From Cloeon dipterum (lineage: Eukaryota > Arthropoda > Insecta > Ephemeroptera > Baetidae), in NCBI RefSeq assembly GCF_949628265.1, contig NC_088787.1, forward strand, positions 1,726,501 to 1,790,500: a DNA stretch of 64,000 nucleotides, written 5' to 3'. Below the pieces are notes generated by a model that searched no databases, had not been told where the DNA came from, and saw only the letters and a program-made list of their open reading frames with translations. The position numbers and the translations under genes are program-made. Shown here one piece after another: positions 47,866-60,268 of the stretch (position 1 is its first letter; the number at the start of each line of letters is the position of its first letter).

Positions 47866-49019
47866 ATGAAACAGTTCATTCTTCTTGCAATTTTGTTTGG
47901 CCTTTCGACGGCCTCTCTCAATTTTAAGACGATCTTTACATGGCCCGCGTTTAGATTTGAGCGGTCCAGAGAGAATGAGGGTCATGAAAATTTACGCTAC
48001 AACCCTTACAACGTGGTCGTGGGAGACATTGCCGTGTATGAAGAACGGCTCTTCATCAGTTTTCCAAAAATGGCGAATATTCCAGTGACCCTGTTCACAT
48101 TGAACTATGAATCGAACAGACATTTTCCGCCACTTCATCCATTTCCGTCCCTGGATATGCATGTGAGTCGATTCTTTTATTTTTTTTTGTGGAAATAGTT
48201 TTTAAATTAAATGTTTAGAAAGAAGGAAACTGCAGCACCTTGCAAAATGTCAAGGACATAGAAGTGGACAGCCACGGCCGCCTCTGGGTAGTCGACCAAA
48301 CCTGGAAAGACTGTCCATCCAAGATTTGGATTTTCGACTTGAACGACATGAACGCGGGTGCCCTCATGTACGAGTTACCTCATTCCCTATTTCCTTCGTA
48401 TTCCATCGCAATGAACTTGGACAGCTTGGCCCTATTTGAAGAAGAAAACGATATCTACGCGTTCATAGTAGAGCGTACCTACAAATCAGTGATTGTGTTC
48501 AACTTGAAATCGAAAGAGACGTGGAGTGTACGCATTGAAGGGGGCATTTCCTTGAGTGGCATTGCCCTCTCGTCAGTAGGAGCGGATAAATTACTCTACC
48601 TCAGCTCTTGGAAAAGTACAACACCAGGACTGTATACGGTTCAGGTTTCCGATTTGGTTGGCCGGAAGAAAAATTCTCTCGTCCCCTCACTAGTTGCGAA
48701 CAAGACTTCGGGTTCTTTTAGACTGGCAATGGACAGCAAGGGCATGTTGTATTTCGACGTGAGGGAAAAGACTGCACTTGGCTCATGGAACACCATCTTA
48801 CCTTTCGAAGAAGTATTGGTTTATCGAGTAAGTGGTATTCTTATACAATATATTCTAAAGGAAGTAATTTAATTTCTGTTTCAGGATGAACAAATACCAT
48901 CGGCTGTGCGATGGTACCCAAGATTCACTGTTGACGAACTCGATGAAGTATGGTTGCTGATAAGACACGAAACAGGATTCGAACTGCTTACAACTGAAAG
49001 TTTTTGGAGAATTCGGTAG
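47866..49019 (+). CDS. Yellow/MRJP-family protein Y3, secreted type
   Basis: Exons 47866-48162, 48219-48827 and 48885-49019 give 346 residues. A signal peptide (MKQFILLAILFGLSTAS) is followed by a yellow propeller with EVDSHGRLWVVDQTWKDCPS and KIWIFDLNDMN. It lacks the membrane-anchor exon of Y2, Y4 and Y6 and ends shortly after DELDEVWLLIRH, so it is predicted to be secreted. The Y1 paralogue continues about 27 residues further in this last exon; a small indel may have shortened Y3. Intact across its length, unlike Y1. Function outside the cell is inferred from the family. Confidence 0.8.
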
Positions 49020-50075
49020 TAACGAAGAAGACGACACCCGAGGAGGCCATTTGTACCACTATTAAGTTTACATATGGTAGTTGGCTCTGTGGTCGAAAAA
49101 AGGCAGGATTTTTATTAGGAGCCCTGTAAGAAGCGATGAGCAAAATAAATGGCTAATTTTTTTACCGTTTTAAATGAAAAATTTCGTCTTTGCATCTTGT
49201 CTTGCAAATAATTTTTATTCTCGAACTTCAGGTTGTAACGTATTATCAATTATTTCTTGTTCAAGATTGCTATTGCAATAAAATATTCAGCTGCTGCTTA
49301 AGTTTGCTTAAAAAGATGTAATTCTGTTTTTTTTAATTTTATTTTCAGTTGATTGCAATCAATCTAGATTTCTTGGATAGATATACCTAAAAGAAAGAAA
49401 GAATAACTCCATTTCTAAAATTATGTATATTTGGGCATCTCGATAATATCGATTTATGTCTCCTGGAAAAACAATGATTAAAAAATATTCAAGTTCTAAA
49501 ATGGAAAACATGATACGTTAAAGTCACTATATACTTTCTCACGAAAATATGGAGATTTTAACCGTATTTAAAACGGCCTGTTTAAGAGTTAAATCACGTA
49601 TTGATCGAAACACGACGTTTTTAACCTGAAGAAATATAAACGCAACCTGCGCTACATGATTGTTTGTCAAATTGCATAACCACTTATCTCTCACGTTGGA
49701 ATAAAATTGGATCATTCAATGAGCGCAAGCAAAGCTTAATTTCTCTTTTTTACGGCCGTCAATTTGCATCTAGAACTCTTTTACCAAAACATCGACCTAA
49801 TTAAAATCTCTCAATTCCAATTCATTTTATAAACTATTTTTATAGTTTAAACGGGAGTTATCTTTTTAAATATGTAATTTAAAACTGTATTTACATATGG
49901 TAAACACACTCTATTGATGTCTGCAACTAAACAAAAGATCCAAAGTACAAAAAAAGTCAATAAACTCTACCACCACCACAATTCTCTCTTGATAGTTATT
50001 TGAACTCACTCAGTGTGTTCCAGACTACCGTCTACTAAACTTCGTAAAACCTATACAGGTGGATTTACATTTAAA
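49020..50075. other. Intergenic region between Y3 and Y4
   Basis: Includes the Y3 3' UTR (AATAAA near 49279) and a flank before Y4 similar to that before Y2. No coding exon was recognised. Confidence 0.45.
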
Positions 50076-51861
50076 ATGAAGTTCCATTTTATTCTTCTGA
50101 CACTTTTCTTTGGCCTTTCCGAGGCTGCAATCGGTGTCAGATTTGTTTACGATTGGGGTGAGTTTGACTACGAGTGGCCTTCAGAGGAAGCCAGGCAAAC
50201 GGCCCTTCGAGACGGAGTCTACAAGCCTGAAAACGTAATTCCGGATGACCTAGTGATATTTGAAAACAGGATCTTTGTCAGATTTTCCACGAATTCTGGA
50301 GGAGTTCCTTGGACCCTGGCCTCGCTGCCTACTGACGGCCAAAAGAAAAAATTTCCTAAATTAAATCCGTTTCCTTCAAAGGAATTACAAGTGCGTAATT
50401 TTCTCATTGTTAAATTTAACATTTATCTTTTGATTTCTTTTATAGGAAGAATTGAAATGCGACAAGATTCAGTGGGTAAAAGCCATGCATGTGGATAGCG
50501 TTGGCCGCCTCTGGGCCGTAGATTTCGGAAGCAAAATTTGTCCAGCCAAACTCTGGATTTTCGACCTCAAAAATAACGATTCTATAAAGCTTGTTTACGA
50601 TTTTCCCAAAGAAATTTTGTCTTATGATTATCACGAACTAAGTCTAATCGACATGGTCGTGGACGAAAGGACGACCGACACTTTTGCCTACATTTTGGAG
50701 CATTACTACGGAACTTTGATTGTGTTCAGCCTAAGGACGAGAATTTCAAGAAGTACAAATGTAGCAATGGATAAGAACTTCGACAATATTGCTATCTCAT
50801 CCGGAATAGGGACGAAATATCTCTACTTCAGCTCGAGGGAGAAGTCAGGAGTGTTTGCCCTTCCCGTTTCTGATCTCAGGGATGGAAAAGCCGGATCTGT
50901 GGTTCCTCTTCTCGTTGGCAACAAGGCATCAGGTTCCTTCAAAATTCTTATGGACAGCAATGACATTTTGTACTTCGACGTTTTGATTAAGACATTCATT
51001 CGCACATGGAATACTAGCTTGCCATTCAAGGAGGAATTTCGCTATTTGGTAAATTTCATGTCCTGCAATTGTAAAAGACTTAATATAGCTTTTTGATTCA
51101 GGGAGAAACTGACGATTCGGAGCCGAAGTTTTGCCTGGACCACAACGATTATCTATGGGTGCTGAATAGAAATATTGTAAATAGAAGTAGCTTCAGACTG
51201 GTCAGAGTTAGAGACGTCTTCTTTGAAGAGACAAGTAATAAAATTGAGGACAAGGGAGGCGCTCCATTTGATCTGAAAACTCCCGTTCGGGGGAAGGATA
51301 CAATTCAATTTTTGGATCAATTGGTGCGCTTCTCTTGTCAGTATCTGAACAGAAGAGCAATATAGAAATATATTGAAAATAGTATTATTTGCAGAAACCT
51401 TGATGGCTGATCATTCTTCGGATTTTACCTCCCCAATAGAACCTGAAGTTGCCAGACAATACCGTTTAAAATCTGACGTTGAAGACGAAGCAGTGTGCAA
51501 CGAAATAATCGGGTTGAAAATCTTTTCTGGACTGATAGTTTTGATTCTGCTTTTCATCATTTTGTTCTTGTGCTTCCGGGTGAGAAGTTTGCAAGCAACC
51601 TTCATTCGGATTGAAAGCTACCTCAGGGAAACGCCTGCTTATTATTCTGGAGTCGCGATTAAGAACAGAAGCTCATCTGTCAAGTCGAACGCGCCGTCAA
51701 TCCCTTCAATTTCTCTAAAAATTGACTCTGGGCATTGCAGTAATATCGATCCTACTGCGGCTTCCACTTCTGCTCAAGGCAAAAGTGGTAACGTCAGTAT
51801 GAACCTTTCGACAACTAAGAGCATGCTCAATAACCCTCATGAAATCTCTGCTCTTCCTTAA
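50076..51861 (+). CDS. Yellow/MRJP-family protein Y4 with C-terminal membrane anchor
   Basis: Exons 50076-50390, 50446-51048, 51102-51234 and 51395-51861 encode 505 residues. Same plan as Y2: signal peptide (FILLTLFFGLSEAAIG), yellow propeller, and a transmembrane helix SGLIVLILLFIILFLCF. The cytoplasmic tail is about 110 residues, longer than in Y2 and rich in Ser and Thr. The chosen donor at 51235 keeps the anchor in frame. If the intron is retained, translation instead continues through LKTPVRGKDTIQFLDQLVRF and stops at 51365 without a membrane segment, giving a possible secreted form. Y2 shares this intron sequence but has an early stop there. Adhesion or receptor roles are possible but not shown. 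Confidence 0.8.
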
Positions 51862-52200
51862 ATTGAATTGTGATATCTGCTTCTGTCTATTAATTTGTGT
51901 AAATAAACGTTCAAAATATCCTTCAGAGTGTTCAATCGTTATCGTTTTTGGCTTCTGTTTAAAACCCTTCTACAAGATTAAATAGCTAAAAACTTCATTG
52001 CTGCCATTGCTACCGTGATTAGCAGCTATAATTTATTTGTTTATTCATTGATATTTTAAATTGTTTCCAATTATAAACATTACAAAAACTAGGGTCCAAA
52101 GTATCAACACTATATACATAGCAAATAAACTCAAATATTTCTGTCCCCCACCAAGAGATATCTACGAGCATTCGTTCATTCGACAAACCTCCTGTACACA
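51862..52200. other. 3' UTR of Y4 and flank of Y5
   Basis: Shares the AATAAACGTT signal region with Y2. Nothing coding was seen. Confidence 0.4.
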
Positions 52201-52612
52201 ATGAAGATCCTTCTTTTCTTTGGCTTTTCCTCAGCTTTAGTTAACTTCACACTAGTTTACGAGTGGGAAGAGTTTGACTTCGAGTGGCATAATTTCATTC
52301 TGAGAAGAAATTACGGACAATTGTCCATGCTCCTTCTGAATTCGTGGTGTTCAAAAAGCGGTTATTCGCATGCTTTTTCTCGCGTTTACATTATCCTATA
52401 CCATTCACCCTCACTTTATGCCGACTGATTCAGCATTAAAATCTCCAAAACAATAATAATTGTATGTAATAATTATAATTGTTGAATATTCAATTTAGAT
52501 CACTCCAACAAAGGATTTGGGATTTTTAATCTCGGATTGATAGTGTTTTTGTTCTTCAAGATAATGTTGTTGGCCTTTTGGGTGAAACGTTTGCGAGGAT
52601 AGCCTTCGATCA
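52201..52612 (+). pseudogene. Yellow/MRJP-family relic Y5
   Basis: Only both ends of a gene remain. The start (MKILLFFGFSSALVN then LVYEWEEFDFEW) matches the signal peptide and first strand of Y2/Y4. After an abrupt break, a frame near 52500-52612 restores the membrane helix (LGLIVFLFFKIMLLAFWVKR) and then meets a stop. The whole propeller is missing and the tail is degenerate. An internal deletion of a Y2/Y4-like gene explains this. Confidence 0.65.
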
Positions 52613-53752
52613 GCATCAAAGTTACACCAGGGAAAGGGAAAGGCCTACTTCGTTGCATTCCGAGACATCCATTCTCCATGAAAATGATCCTGATGTATTG
52701 CCCTAAAGCACATCACCAAGGAAACACTAAGCATTGTCATTGAACTCTAGGAAGAGAATGACAACGTCTAGCTTTTCCCCCTAATTTTGTCATTAAGATA
52801 CTGTCTGCTCGAAATTCAAACGAGAACCGATGTAATTCCCTTTTTATCCATGAACATACATATTTTTTAATAAAATTTTATGGAGGAACTATATTGACGT
52901 TTCCTTTGCATCGTTTGCAAAAAGTACCAGTTTTGCAGAAGCGTATTTCGACGAGTGAATAAAGAAAAAGAGCATTTATCACTGCTCACAGCGTCTCGTA
53001 ATCAAATGAGGAAAACGCCGCGCCTGGCTGGCTGTCATGTGTGAGATAACGCACTCTTTCACGACTGGCTCTGTCTATAGCTATGTAAAATTCCTGTTGT
53101 ACAAAATTAACTTAATTTTTCTCGTTCTATTAAAAATAAATACTTGGATGACTATATGGTCGTTTTCTATTTGAATAAGACATTTTTTAACGCCAACAGT
53201 TGAAACCAGAAATTAAATAGGCACCCACTGAACTAGAAATTCAAGATAAATGACTAATATAACATTTAAAATGCTGAATAGAGTCGACTAAATTAAATCC
53301 GACTGGTTTTGTTGCAGCAGATGAATAAAATCAATCTGCTTTTATTATCACACTCTTATGTGCAGTCAATTGAACGCTTTATCTCTCGCTGCTGGTTGAT
53401 AAATTAAAGCGGAAGAGTGATTCAGCCGCGTCTCTCCGCAAAGAGGAGGAAATTGTGATTAATTCATTCACATGCTCGCGCTCGCACACTCGACACCAGT
53501 CTATCCGCGTCTTTTGATCTTGACTGACTTAAATTAATTGTTGGGACAAAACTGAGGGATCAGGATCACACACTCACATTCAAGGAGGAAAGGTAAGTGA
53601 GAAACTCCTTTGATATGTTGATTGATAATTTTAAAATAAGTAAAAATAAATAAAGCACAAGGAAAACTTTAAACCAGAAAAATTATGGCGGATCCGAATA
53701 CCATAAAAAACTCCCCAATTGTTTATTGTTTTTCTATTGTAGATTCCAAAAA
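52613..53752. other. Intergenic region and 5' UTR of Y6
   Basis: A presumed 5' UTR exon ends at the GTAAGT donor near 53593, and an acceptor at 53741-53742 opens the Y6 start exon. The remainder is AT-rich with no coding support. Confidence 0.45.
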
Positions 53753-55513
53753 ATGACTTGTTGGCTCTTCGTGCTGGTAATGATGGTTGGTATTTCCACG
53801 GCCTTCGTCAACTTCACAACCGTCTTCGAGTGGGACACACTGGACTTCATATGGCCTTCAGAAAACACCCTTCAAGACAGAATTACGAAGCCGAATAAAA
53901 GCTTGATTCCGGATGACCTCGTCATTTACGGCCAAAAGGTGTTCATCAGCCTTTCAAAAGGGTCTGATGGTCAAGTTCCTGCGTCCCTGGCCTGGCTGTC
54001 GACCGATTCGCCATCAATTTCTCCCAAATTAAATCCATATCCATCCTGGAAAATGCATGTAAGGATCATTTAATAGGACATTAATGTTAAAAATAATATT
54101 TTTATCAAGGAAAAGGATAACTGCAACAGTATGCAGGAAGTTCGGGGTCTGGAAGTGGACCCCATGGGCCGCCTGTGGGCCGTTGACATGGGAAGTGTGA
54201 TTTGTCCAGCAAAGCTTTGGATATTTGACTTGGCCAACGGAGATTCCGTCTTCATTTGCCACCAGTTCCCGAAGGAAATCGTGTCTGGCATCTACAGCAG
54301 AAGGTGGATGCACGATCTGGCGCTGGACGAGGGACTCAGAGATTCTTTCGCGTACATCCCGGAATACATCACAAGAAAACTGATAGTTTTCAGCTTGAAG
54401 AGGAAAAGTTCGAGAGCCGTGGAGGTTCCAAGCATTAATTTCAACGCCGTTGCCCTTTCGCCGATCCGAGAGCGGCAGTTTCTCTTCCTGGGCGTGTGGA
54501 ACTCGCCGGAATTGTATTCAGTTCCGGTTTTTGACTTGAGAAACGAAAAGAAAAATACTCTACTTCCATCGCTGGTCGGCAAGAAGACGGCGAGTTCCTG
54601 GAGAATGCTCATGGACAGCAAAGGAAAATTGTATTTCGACCTCAAAGACATGAAATACGTCGGCACGTGGGACACGACTGGTCCTTTTAAGGAGGAAGTT
54701 CTTTATAAGGTACGATTAATTAAATTGAAATTACATATTTAGTAAAAAACTGTTAAAAAGGATGAAGAACTCACAGCTTATAAATGGCCGTTTAGTTTTG
54801 GCTTCGACTCTTGCGACAATCTTTGGCTGCTGACCAGAAATGCAAATCAAACAAACAACTTCCAGCTCTTGAGAGCAGCGGTTGGCGCGAAATCCTACTT
54901 GTTTGACGACTTTGGGGTTTCCAGAGGTGATCAAAATATTTTAATTACAGTAAATAGAAATTTGTAGTGCCTTCTACAAAACACTGCAGTAATTTTGTGC
55001 GTTTTTCCTGAAAAGACATTAAAATTATTAAGAACAGATGTTCGAAATCCGATTCATAATTGGAGCCACGCCCATCCACGTTTATAAAATAAGCTTAAAA
55101 AAATTAAACTATCTTCCAGGGTCGGAGATGATTGAGAATTGCATTTACACCGAGGAAATCAATAATTCTACCGTAACAAACTACATCAGCGCTACTCCAG
55201 TGTCTCATAATTCTGAAAAAATCAACTTGCGAGGTTCATTCGTGCAGAAATTAAACTTGAATAATCCTAAAAGAAATGTTTTACAGAAGAGAACAATTCC
55301 AGCGTGATCACCTATTTGATCTGCTCCATCGTATTGAGTTTGGTGTCTTGCAGTTCTATCATTTTGTGGCTGATTTTTAGACAAAAAAGGATGTACCAGA
55401 TTGTGCGATACAAAAACGAGATTCAGAAAATGTCTGATTTGCAAAGTGACGATGTCACTCCCAGGTCTTCTCAAGCACTGTGCGAGCGACCCTTTACCAT
55501 TGACTGTGATTGA
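53753..55513 (+). CDS. Yellow/MRJP-family protein Y6 with C-terminal membrane anchor
   Basis: Exons 53753-54058, 54110-54709, 54761-54926, 55120-55233 and 55287-55513 give 470 residues. A signal peptide (CWLFVLVMMVGISTA) and yellow propeller (GRLWAVDMGSVICPAKLWIF) are followed by an exon of Asn/Thr-rich linker with possible N-glycosylation sites (NNST), then a membrane helix (VITYLICSIVLSLVSCSSII) and a 50-residue cytoplasmic tail. Y6 is the most diverged of the anchored group and has one extra exon before the anchor. The 55234 donor (GTTCAT) is weak; without it the frame ends at about 55307 before the membrane segment, again suggesting anchored and secreted variants. GC content is higher than in its neighbours. 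Confidence 0.7.
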
Positions 55514-55837
55514 AGTCAAAACCATGAATTTCCGATTATTTTCATAAAATAAAATAGGCAAATTATTACCCATGCTTTAAGATAAAAATAGCTCTTATAG
55601 AATAACGAAATCAGCTGGCCTCTCGCATGCTTTTTCTCTTCTTGGTGCGTCACGAGAGAGATAGATAACTGTGTGAGCAGACGGAAATGCTCGCTACAGA
55701 TTAAAAAAGCCTTGTATTTCTTCAGCATGAGCACACAATAAAAAATAAAAAAATACGGTTTGCATGCTTTAAAAAAGTTTTGCGTTTTTATTCCTATAGT
55801 TACCGCTAGCATTAATTTTTTGTATTAAGGACGGTAT
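55514..55837. other. 3' UTR of Y6 and intergenic DNA
   Basis: AT-rich, with AATAAA near 55549. No gene was recognised. Confidence 0.4.
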
Positions 55838-55999
55838 AACTACGACTGGCGGAGATAGACATATTTAAAGACAGGCACATTTTAGCCCTTTCTCCAATGA
55901 CGTCAGAGACTGCCAGCAAAACGTCACATTAAGTCATTGGACGAGTCCCTTTTAAATATTCCCGCCTGTAAATATGTCGGTGTACGCCAGTACTTATAC
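55838..55999. mobile_element. Palindromic element upstream of ZB
   Basis: Arms GTATAACTACGACTGGCG and CGCCAGTACTTATAC, with inner GACATATTTA/TAAATATGTC and CTCCAATGAC/GTCATTGGAC pairs, span about 160 bases. It resembles the 8930-9070 palindrome. Confidence 0.6.
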
Positions 56000-56063
56000 T
56001 TATTGTTTGTAAAGGTTTTTGGATAAGCAGCTGACACTTTACGCCCGACCTTCATACACTCGC

Positions 56064-56104
56064 CTGAAGGTGGCAGAGGAGAAGGTTCAGGAGGGAAACA
56101 GCTG
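56064..56104 (+). promoter_or_regulatory. Shared upstream element of zinc-cluster genes (ZB)
   Basis: CTGAAGGTGGCAG at 56064-56076 and CAGCTG at 56099-56104, about 180-220 bases before the ZB start. Confidence 0.5.
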
Positions 56105-56282
56105 TTTATTTCTCACCCTGTCTAGCTGCACGTATTATGTATTAGCAGCCGTGATAGTGCGTGGAGGTGGAAGCTCTTCCCAGCGCTTGCAAAATCATTT
56201 TCTGGCAGATCCGATCATTTCACGATTTACTCCGCAGCTGATCGTTTCCAGAGCCTGATTATCCTCATTCAGATTTGCAAGA

Positions 56283-58551
56283 ATGAATCCTCAAACTGGT
56301 ATTTATAATATTTTTTTTAATTTTTAGCTTCAGTGAGACTCATCTTTTGTTTGCTTTTACTTAGAGGTAAGCAACGCCACTCAACGTCAGTCGTTGGAAA
56401 TTGGAACGATCGAAGGAATGAGCGAGAGCGTTAAAGAAGGTAATGAAACCTGAGAAAACATTTAAAAATTTAGCCATATGTCAGAAAAATAATGTGATTT
56501 TGCAACACATGAAAATTTAATTATTCTGATTTTTTGTATAATATTTATCCTTTCTAGATGGTTTCGGCGTGAAATCACAATCAAACACTGAAAATCTTTA
56601 TGAATCAGTTGTGTGTTCGTTTTGTGAGACCAGAGTATCAACTCACGCTTCAATCAAAGTGACACTGCTCAAGAACAAGCCATTAATTCCACAACACGTT
56701 GAGCAAATATGCATCGTTTGCGCTGAGTTTACAATGTAAAATATTTAGCACCTATCTTAACTATGATTATAAAAATAAATTCACATTAGGCTCACGGTGA
56801 ACAACTTTCTTGCGAAGATGAATTCCCAAATTTGGAGGAAATCCCCTGAATTTAGAGCAAGAATCGCAACTTATACCTTTCGTCGAGGTAATTCACTAAA
56901 ACCAAACAGTTTGATCTATAATTAAAACAAATTATCTTTGACAGCTTCCCCTCTTGATCCAATCATTGGCTTTTTGCATAGAAAGAAAATATGCAAATTT
57001 TGCGTACCTCCAATGCACATTCCCCTGTTTGAGACGGAGTATGATCACATCCGAGAATTCCACGAATCAATTTTCTTCCTTTACTGCCACAACTGCTGTG
57101 AACGATTTATTCAAGGAGAAATAGCAATAGCTCCAAACGGACAACTTGAATTAAATCAATTTGTATTAGAGAAGCATGAAAGCAAATGTCAAGCGCACAA
57201 GGAAATACGGCAGGCAGAGGAGAACTCACAAAGACTTCGTGTATTAGACGCTGACGGTAAAATCATTCAACAATCTTTTTCGTGCCCCATCAAAGACTGC
57301 CGAAAATTTTGTGAGACAGATAAAAAGCTTTTGCTTCATTTAAATGGTTCTGACCACTTATGGATTCCTCTCATTGGTAAATTTCCCTTTTTTATTTTAT
57401 ATTACTAATATGCTCAGTCTTAATCTAAATATCGATTTATATGTTGTATTAATTATATGTTCTAAAATTGGGATGCATGTTTTTTTTTCTCCGCGTAGAA
57501 GATGCTTTAAAAGTGATACAGAGAGAACAAACGAACAGGGTCTGCCCATCCTACACTCCACAAGGTACGATTCGTATTTGGTCTTTAAATGATTATTATT
57601 TTCCTAATTTTTAGCTAACGTATAATCCTTCTTAAATCTGATTATGACACAATTAAAATCATTACTAACACAAATTTTAGGAACTATACCGCTACGATGT
57701 GTGCAAACAAACTGCGAGTTTTGCGACGCTCTGGTCTTCATATCAGACACAGTCGAAGTATCCAACAACAATGAATTTGATGGAAAACCGATTTGGATTT
57801 GCACAGGCTGCGCTGAGAAGACCAAGTATAAGATTCTCTTATTTCTCTTGAAGCCATTTATCTATTTTGTCCACAGGTTGACGGTTGAAAACATGGCTGA
57901 TGTGCTCAAGTGCCACGAGTGGACAATGTCCGAAAAGTTCAGATTATCCATTCACTCCCTGAGAATAAACTATGGTATGTGAAACAAATTCTATTTTCTA
58001 AGAATGCTAAATATCCCCATTATCCAGACTTGGATGGGGTGAATTCTGGCACTGTCTTGGGATTCGTGTACAAAAGACGCAAATGCAACAGCTGTCAAAT
58101 GCACCTGACAATACATGAGACGTTGGAACAGCACTTTCAGAAACATCATTCAAACTTTGAGAATTCGACATTTTCCGTGTGTCCCAAAGGCTGTGAGAGG
58201 ATCATACAGAGAGGATGTGATCGGGTTAAACATATTCTGAAGTGCGGCTATCATTGTGCTGACTGCCGTAAATGGTTTCCCAAACACAGTCTCCACTTCA
58301 AAAATTACCATTTTGAGATTGGTGCTGACGGGAAATGCGTCGATCAAGTCTTCGCTTGCCCTGCCCCAGGTTGCTTTTTCAGGGTTAAGAAGGACATTTT
58401 GCTGATTCGTCATCTGGAAGGTTCAAACTACTTTTGGAAATTGATGCCTAAATCTAATCAGTATTTGAACGACCTAGACGTTCAATTTCTACCACATATA
58501 CCGATTATGAATGCGGAATTGGATGTGTTTATCAATGATACAATTTTCTAG
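56283..58551 (+). CDS. Duplicated zinc-cluster / C2H2 protein ZB
   Basis: Exons 56283-56298, 56365-56439, 56558-56735, 56790-56887, 56945-57376, 57499-57564, 57681-57825, 57877-57974 and 58028-58551 encode 543 residues. Two halves: module CSFC with CIVC, 98-nt linker, fingers from GFLHRKKICKFC; then CEFC with CTGC, 98-nt linker, fingers from GFVYKRRKCNSCQMHLTIH. The zinc ligands CADCRKWF...H and CPAPGC...H are conserved with ZA'. The first half has drifted more (the linker exon reads NSQIWRKS where ZC has NCQDWKKS). It lies to the right of the yellow cluster, in mirror orientation to ZA'. Nucleic-acid binding is inferred from the fingers. Confidence 0.8.
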
Positions 58552-59187
58552 GTCATATGATCATGCAGTACCTCTCACTGCAAATTTCTGTAGCGATTTC
58601 CTCTAGATTGAGAATTCAAATTTTTTACCACCTAGTATTTATTGAAGTTAGTTTTTTTACTAAAATTAAAACCATTTAGAATCATCTTATCTGACAAGTA
58701 AAGTCGCTCTTTGAATATTTCACAGATCACATATTTGTGGATGACGACACAAGCTCAATAAAATTCAGGTTCTTTAATATAAATGGAAGGTTTTTATTTC
58801 AAATACAGAAAACGGAAGTCAGAAATGAATACATTTTTCTTAAAACGTATATATTTAGCCGGTAATTTATCAATTTTTGGCTAAAACCAAAACATTCTGA
58901 AATATTGAAATTTAAAGGACCGTGCGTCCTTTTGAACTATCTCATCAGACTTCAGTGTGACTGAATGAGTATAATTAATGTGATCTGACGAAACACTTGA
59001 ATTTTAGAACAATAAAAGGCCCCAAAAGAATAAAAAAAAATATTGCAGATGCCGAAACGGCTACATGGAAAAAATATTTCTATTCCTGCACTCGTTGTCA
59101 AGGACAGTCTATTTGTTCTGTCCTTCGCGTCCTTCTTCTCTCAGTTCAAAGCACCATCAGGATATTTTCCCTCGTCGCAGTCAGATT
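58552..59187. other. Flank between ZB and DM9-2
   Basis: The sequence from about 58900 is the DM9 3' UTR in inverted orientation relative to DM9-1. Nearly the same 600 bases recur at 62464-63150. No gene was seen. Confidence 0.5.
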
Positions 59188-59622
59188 TCAGTCGATAATC
59201 GCCAGGAGCAAAAAGGATGTCCTCTCGATGACGCCCGAGTCGGTCGCAACGTAACAAACGCGTCCTTGCACCTTTCCGTACATCACGACGCCTTCCACCT
59301 CGACATTTCCGACAAATAAAGGCACGTTCCGGGCAGACCTGCCGACCTGAAGGGCCTCAAGGGGAAAAGGTAGTCCCTGCTCGTACTGCAACCACTCGAG
59401 GTTTCCGTCGAGGAAGAGTTGGAATTCCTTTTTCGCGACAACCTGGCCTTGGTGGACGAAGAAGCCGACGTGGCTGCTCAGCCGCACGTACCCTGGCACA
59501 AGGTTGTCGTCGATCCACGCCCTGGCCATGCAAATCGGCGCCTCTCCGTCGACTCGTTTTTGTGCTCTGGATTTTCTGTCGAACGATGTGATTGAAATTG
59601 AAATTCTAAAAAATGCTTTCAT
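59188..59622 (-). pseudogene. DM9-domain gene copy DM9-2, 5' end replaced
   Basis: From about 59555 down to the stop at 59188 the reading frame is nearly identical to DM9-1 (RVDGEAPICMARAWIDDN onward), with no internal stop. The first 29 codons of DM9-1 are missing and replaced by unrelated sequence, which happens to supply an in-frame ATG at 59622. The DM9-1 promoter and TATA box are also absent. It may be an expressed variant with a new start, or a 5'-truncated copy; the latter is more likely. Confidence 0.6.
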
Positions 59623-60268
59623 TTTGTTTCACTTTAATTTACACCTTTCAAATTTTAAAGTAGAATTATTATGTGATCGTATAAAATTTATTTTTCCGCA
59701 GACGATCTGCAAATCTGTCCGGCGTTTTGTCCCGGCAGCACACCACCCTAGCCGAAGGTTTCCCGTGTTCCAAACGACCTGGCCACCAGTACGATAAATG
59801 CACGTCTTTTATTCACGATAATTGTTTCGTAAACAAAATAATTCAAAATAAAACAGCTTGTTTGCAGTATGCATATTTGAAGAAATGATAAGTCTTTCTA
59901 TTCAAACAATATTATCGCAAAATTATGTATTTTGAATAGAAAAATTATATTAAATCAAGAACAAATAATAAATTTTATTCATTTTGCAAAAAGCAATTAG
60001 TTTAGCAGATCACAGATGTTCGATAACTCCACGTCCGAACTTCCTAGACTCGCCGGAAGGTGGCAGAGGAGAAAGTTCAGGAGGGAAACAGCTGTTTTAT
60101 TTCTCACCCTGTTTAGCTGCACGTATTGGGTCCATTCGCTTGTCAACCGTGAGAGTGAGTGGGAGCTCTTTCCAGTCCTTGCGCAATCATTTGCTGGCAG
60201 ATCCGATCGTTTCACGATTCGTGGCTGATCATTTCCAGAACTGATTATCCTCAATCAGTTTGGCAAGA
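59623..60268. other. Upstream region of ZC
   Basis: About 620 bases matching the region upstream of ZD (63153-63841), including a GATCTGCAAATCTGTCCGG block and the shared promoter element. Confidence 0.45.
60052..60094 (+). promoter_or_regulatory. Shared upstream element of zinc-cluster genes (ZC)
   Basis: GCCGGAAGGTGGCAG (one base different from the other copies) followed by CAGCTG at 60089-60094, about 175-215 bases before the ZC start codon. Confidence 0.5.

Noticed and set aside
50013-50075. An upstream in-frame extension of Y4
   Set aside because: It lacks a signal-peptide character and the Met at 50076 aligns with the starts of Y2 and Y3, directly before the signal peptide.
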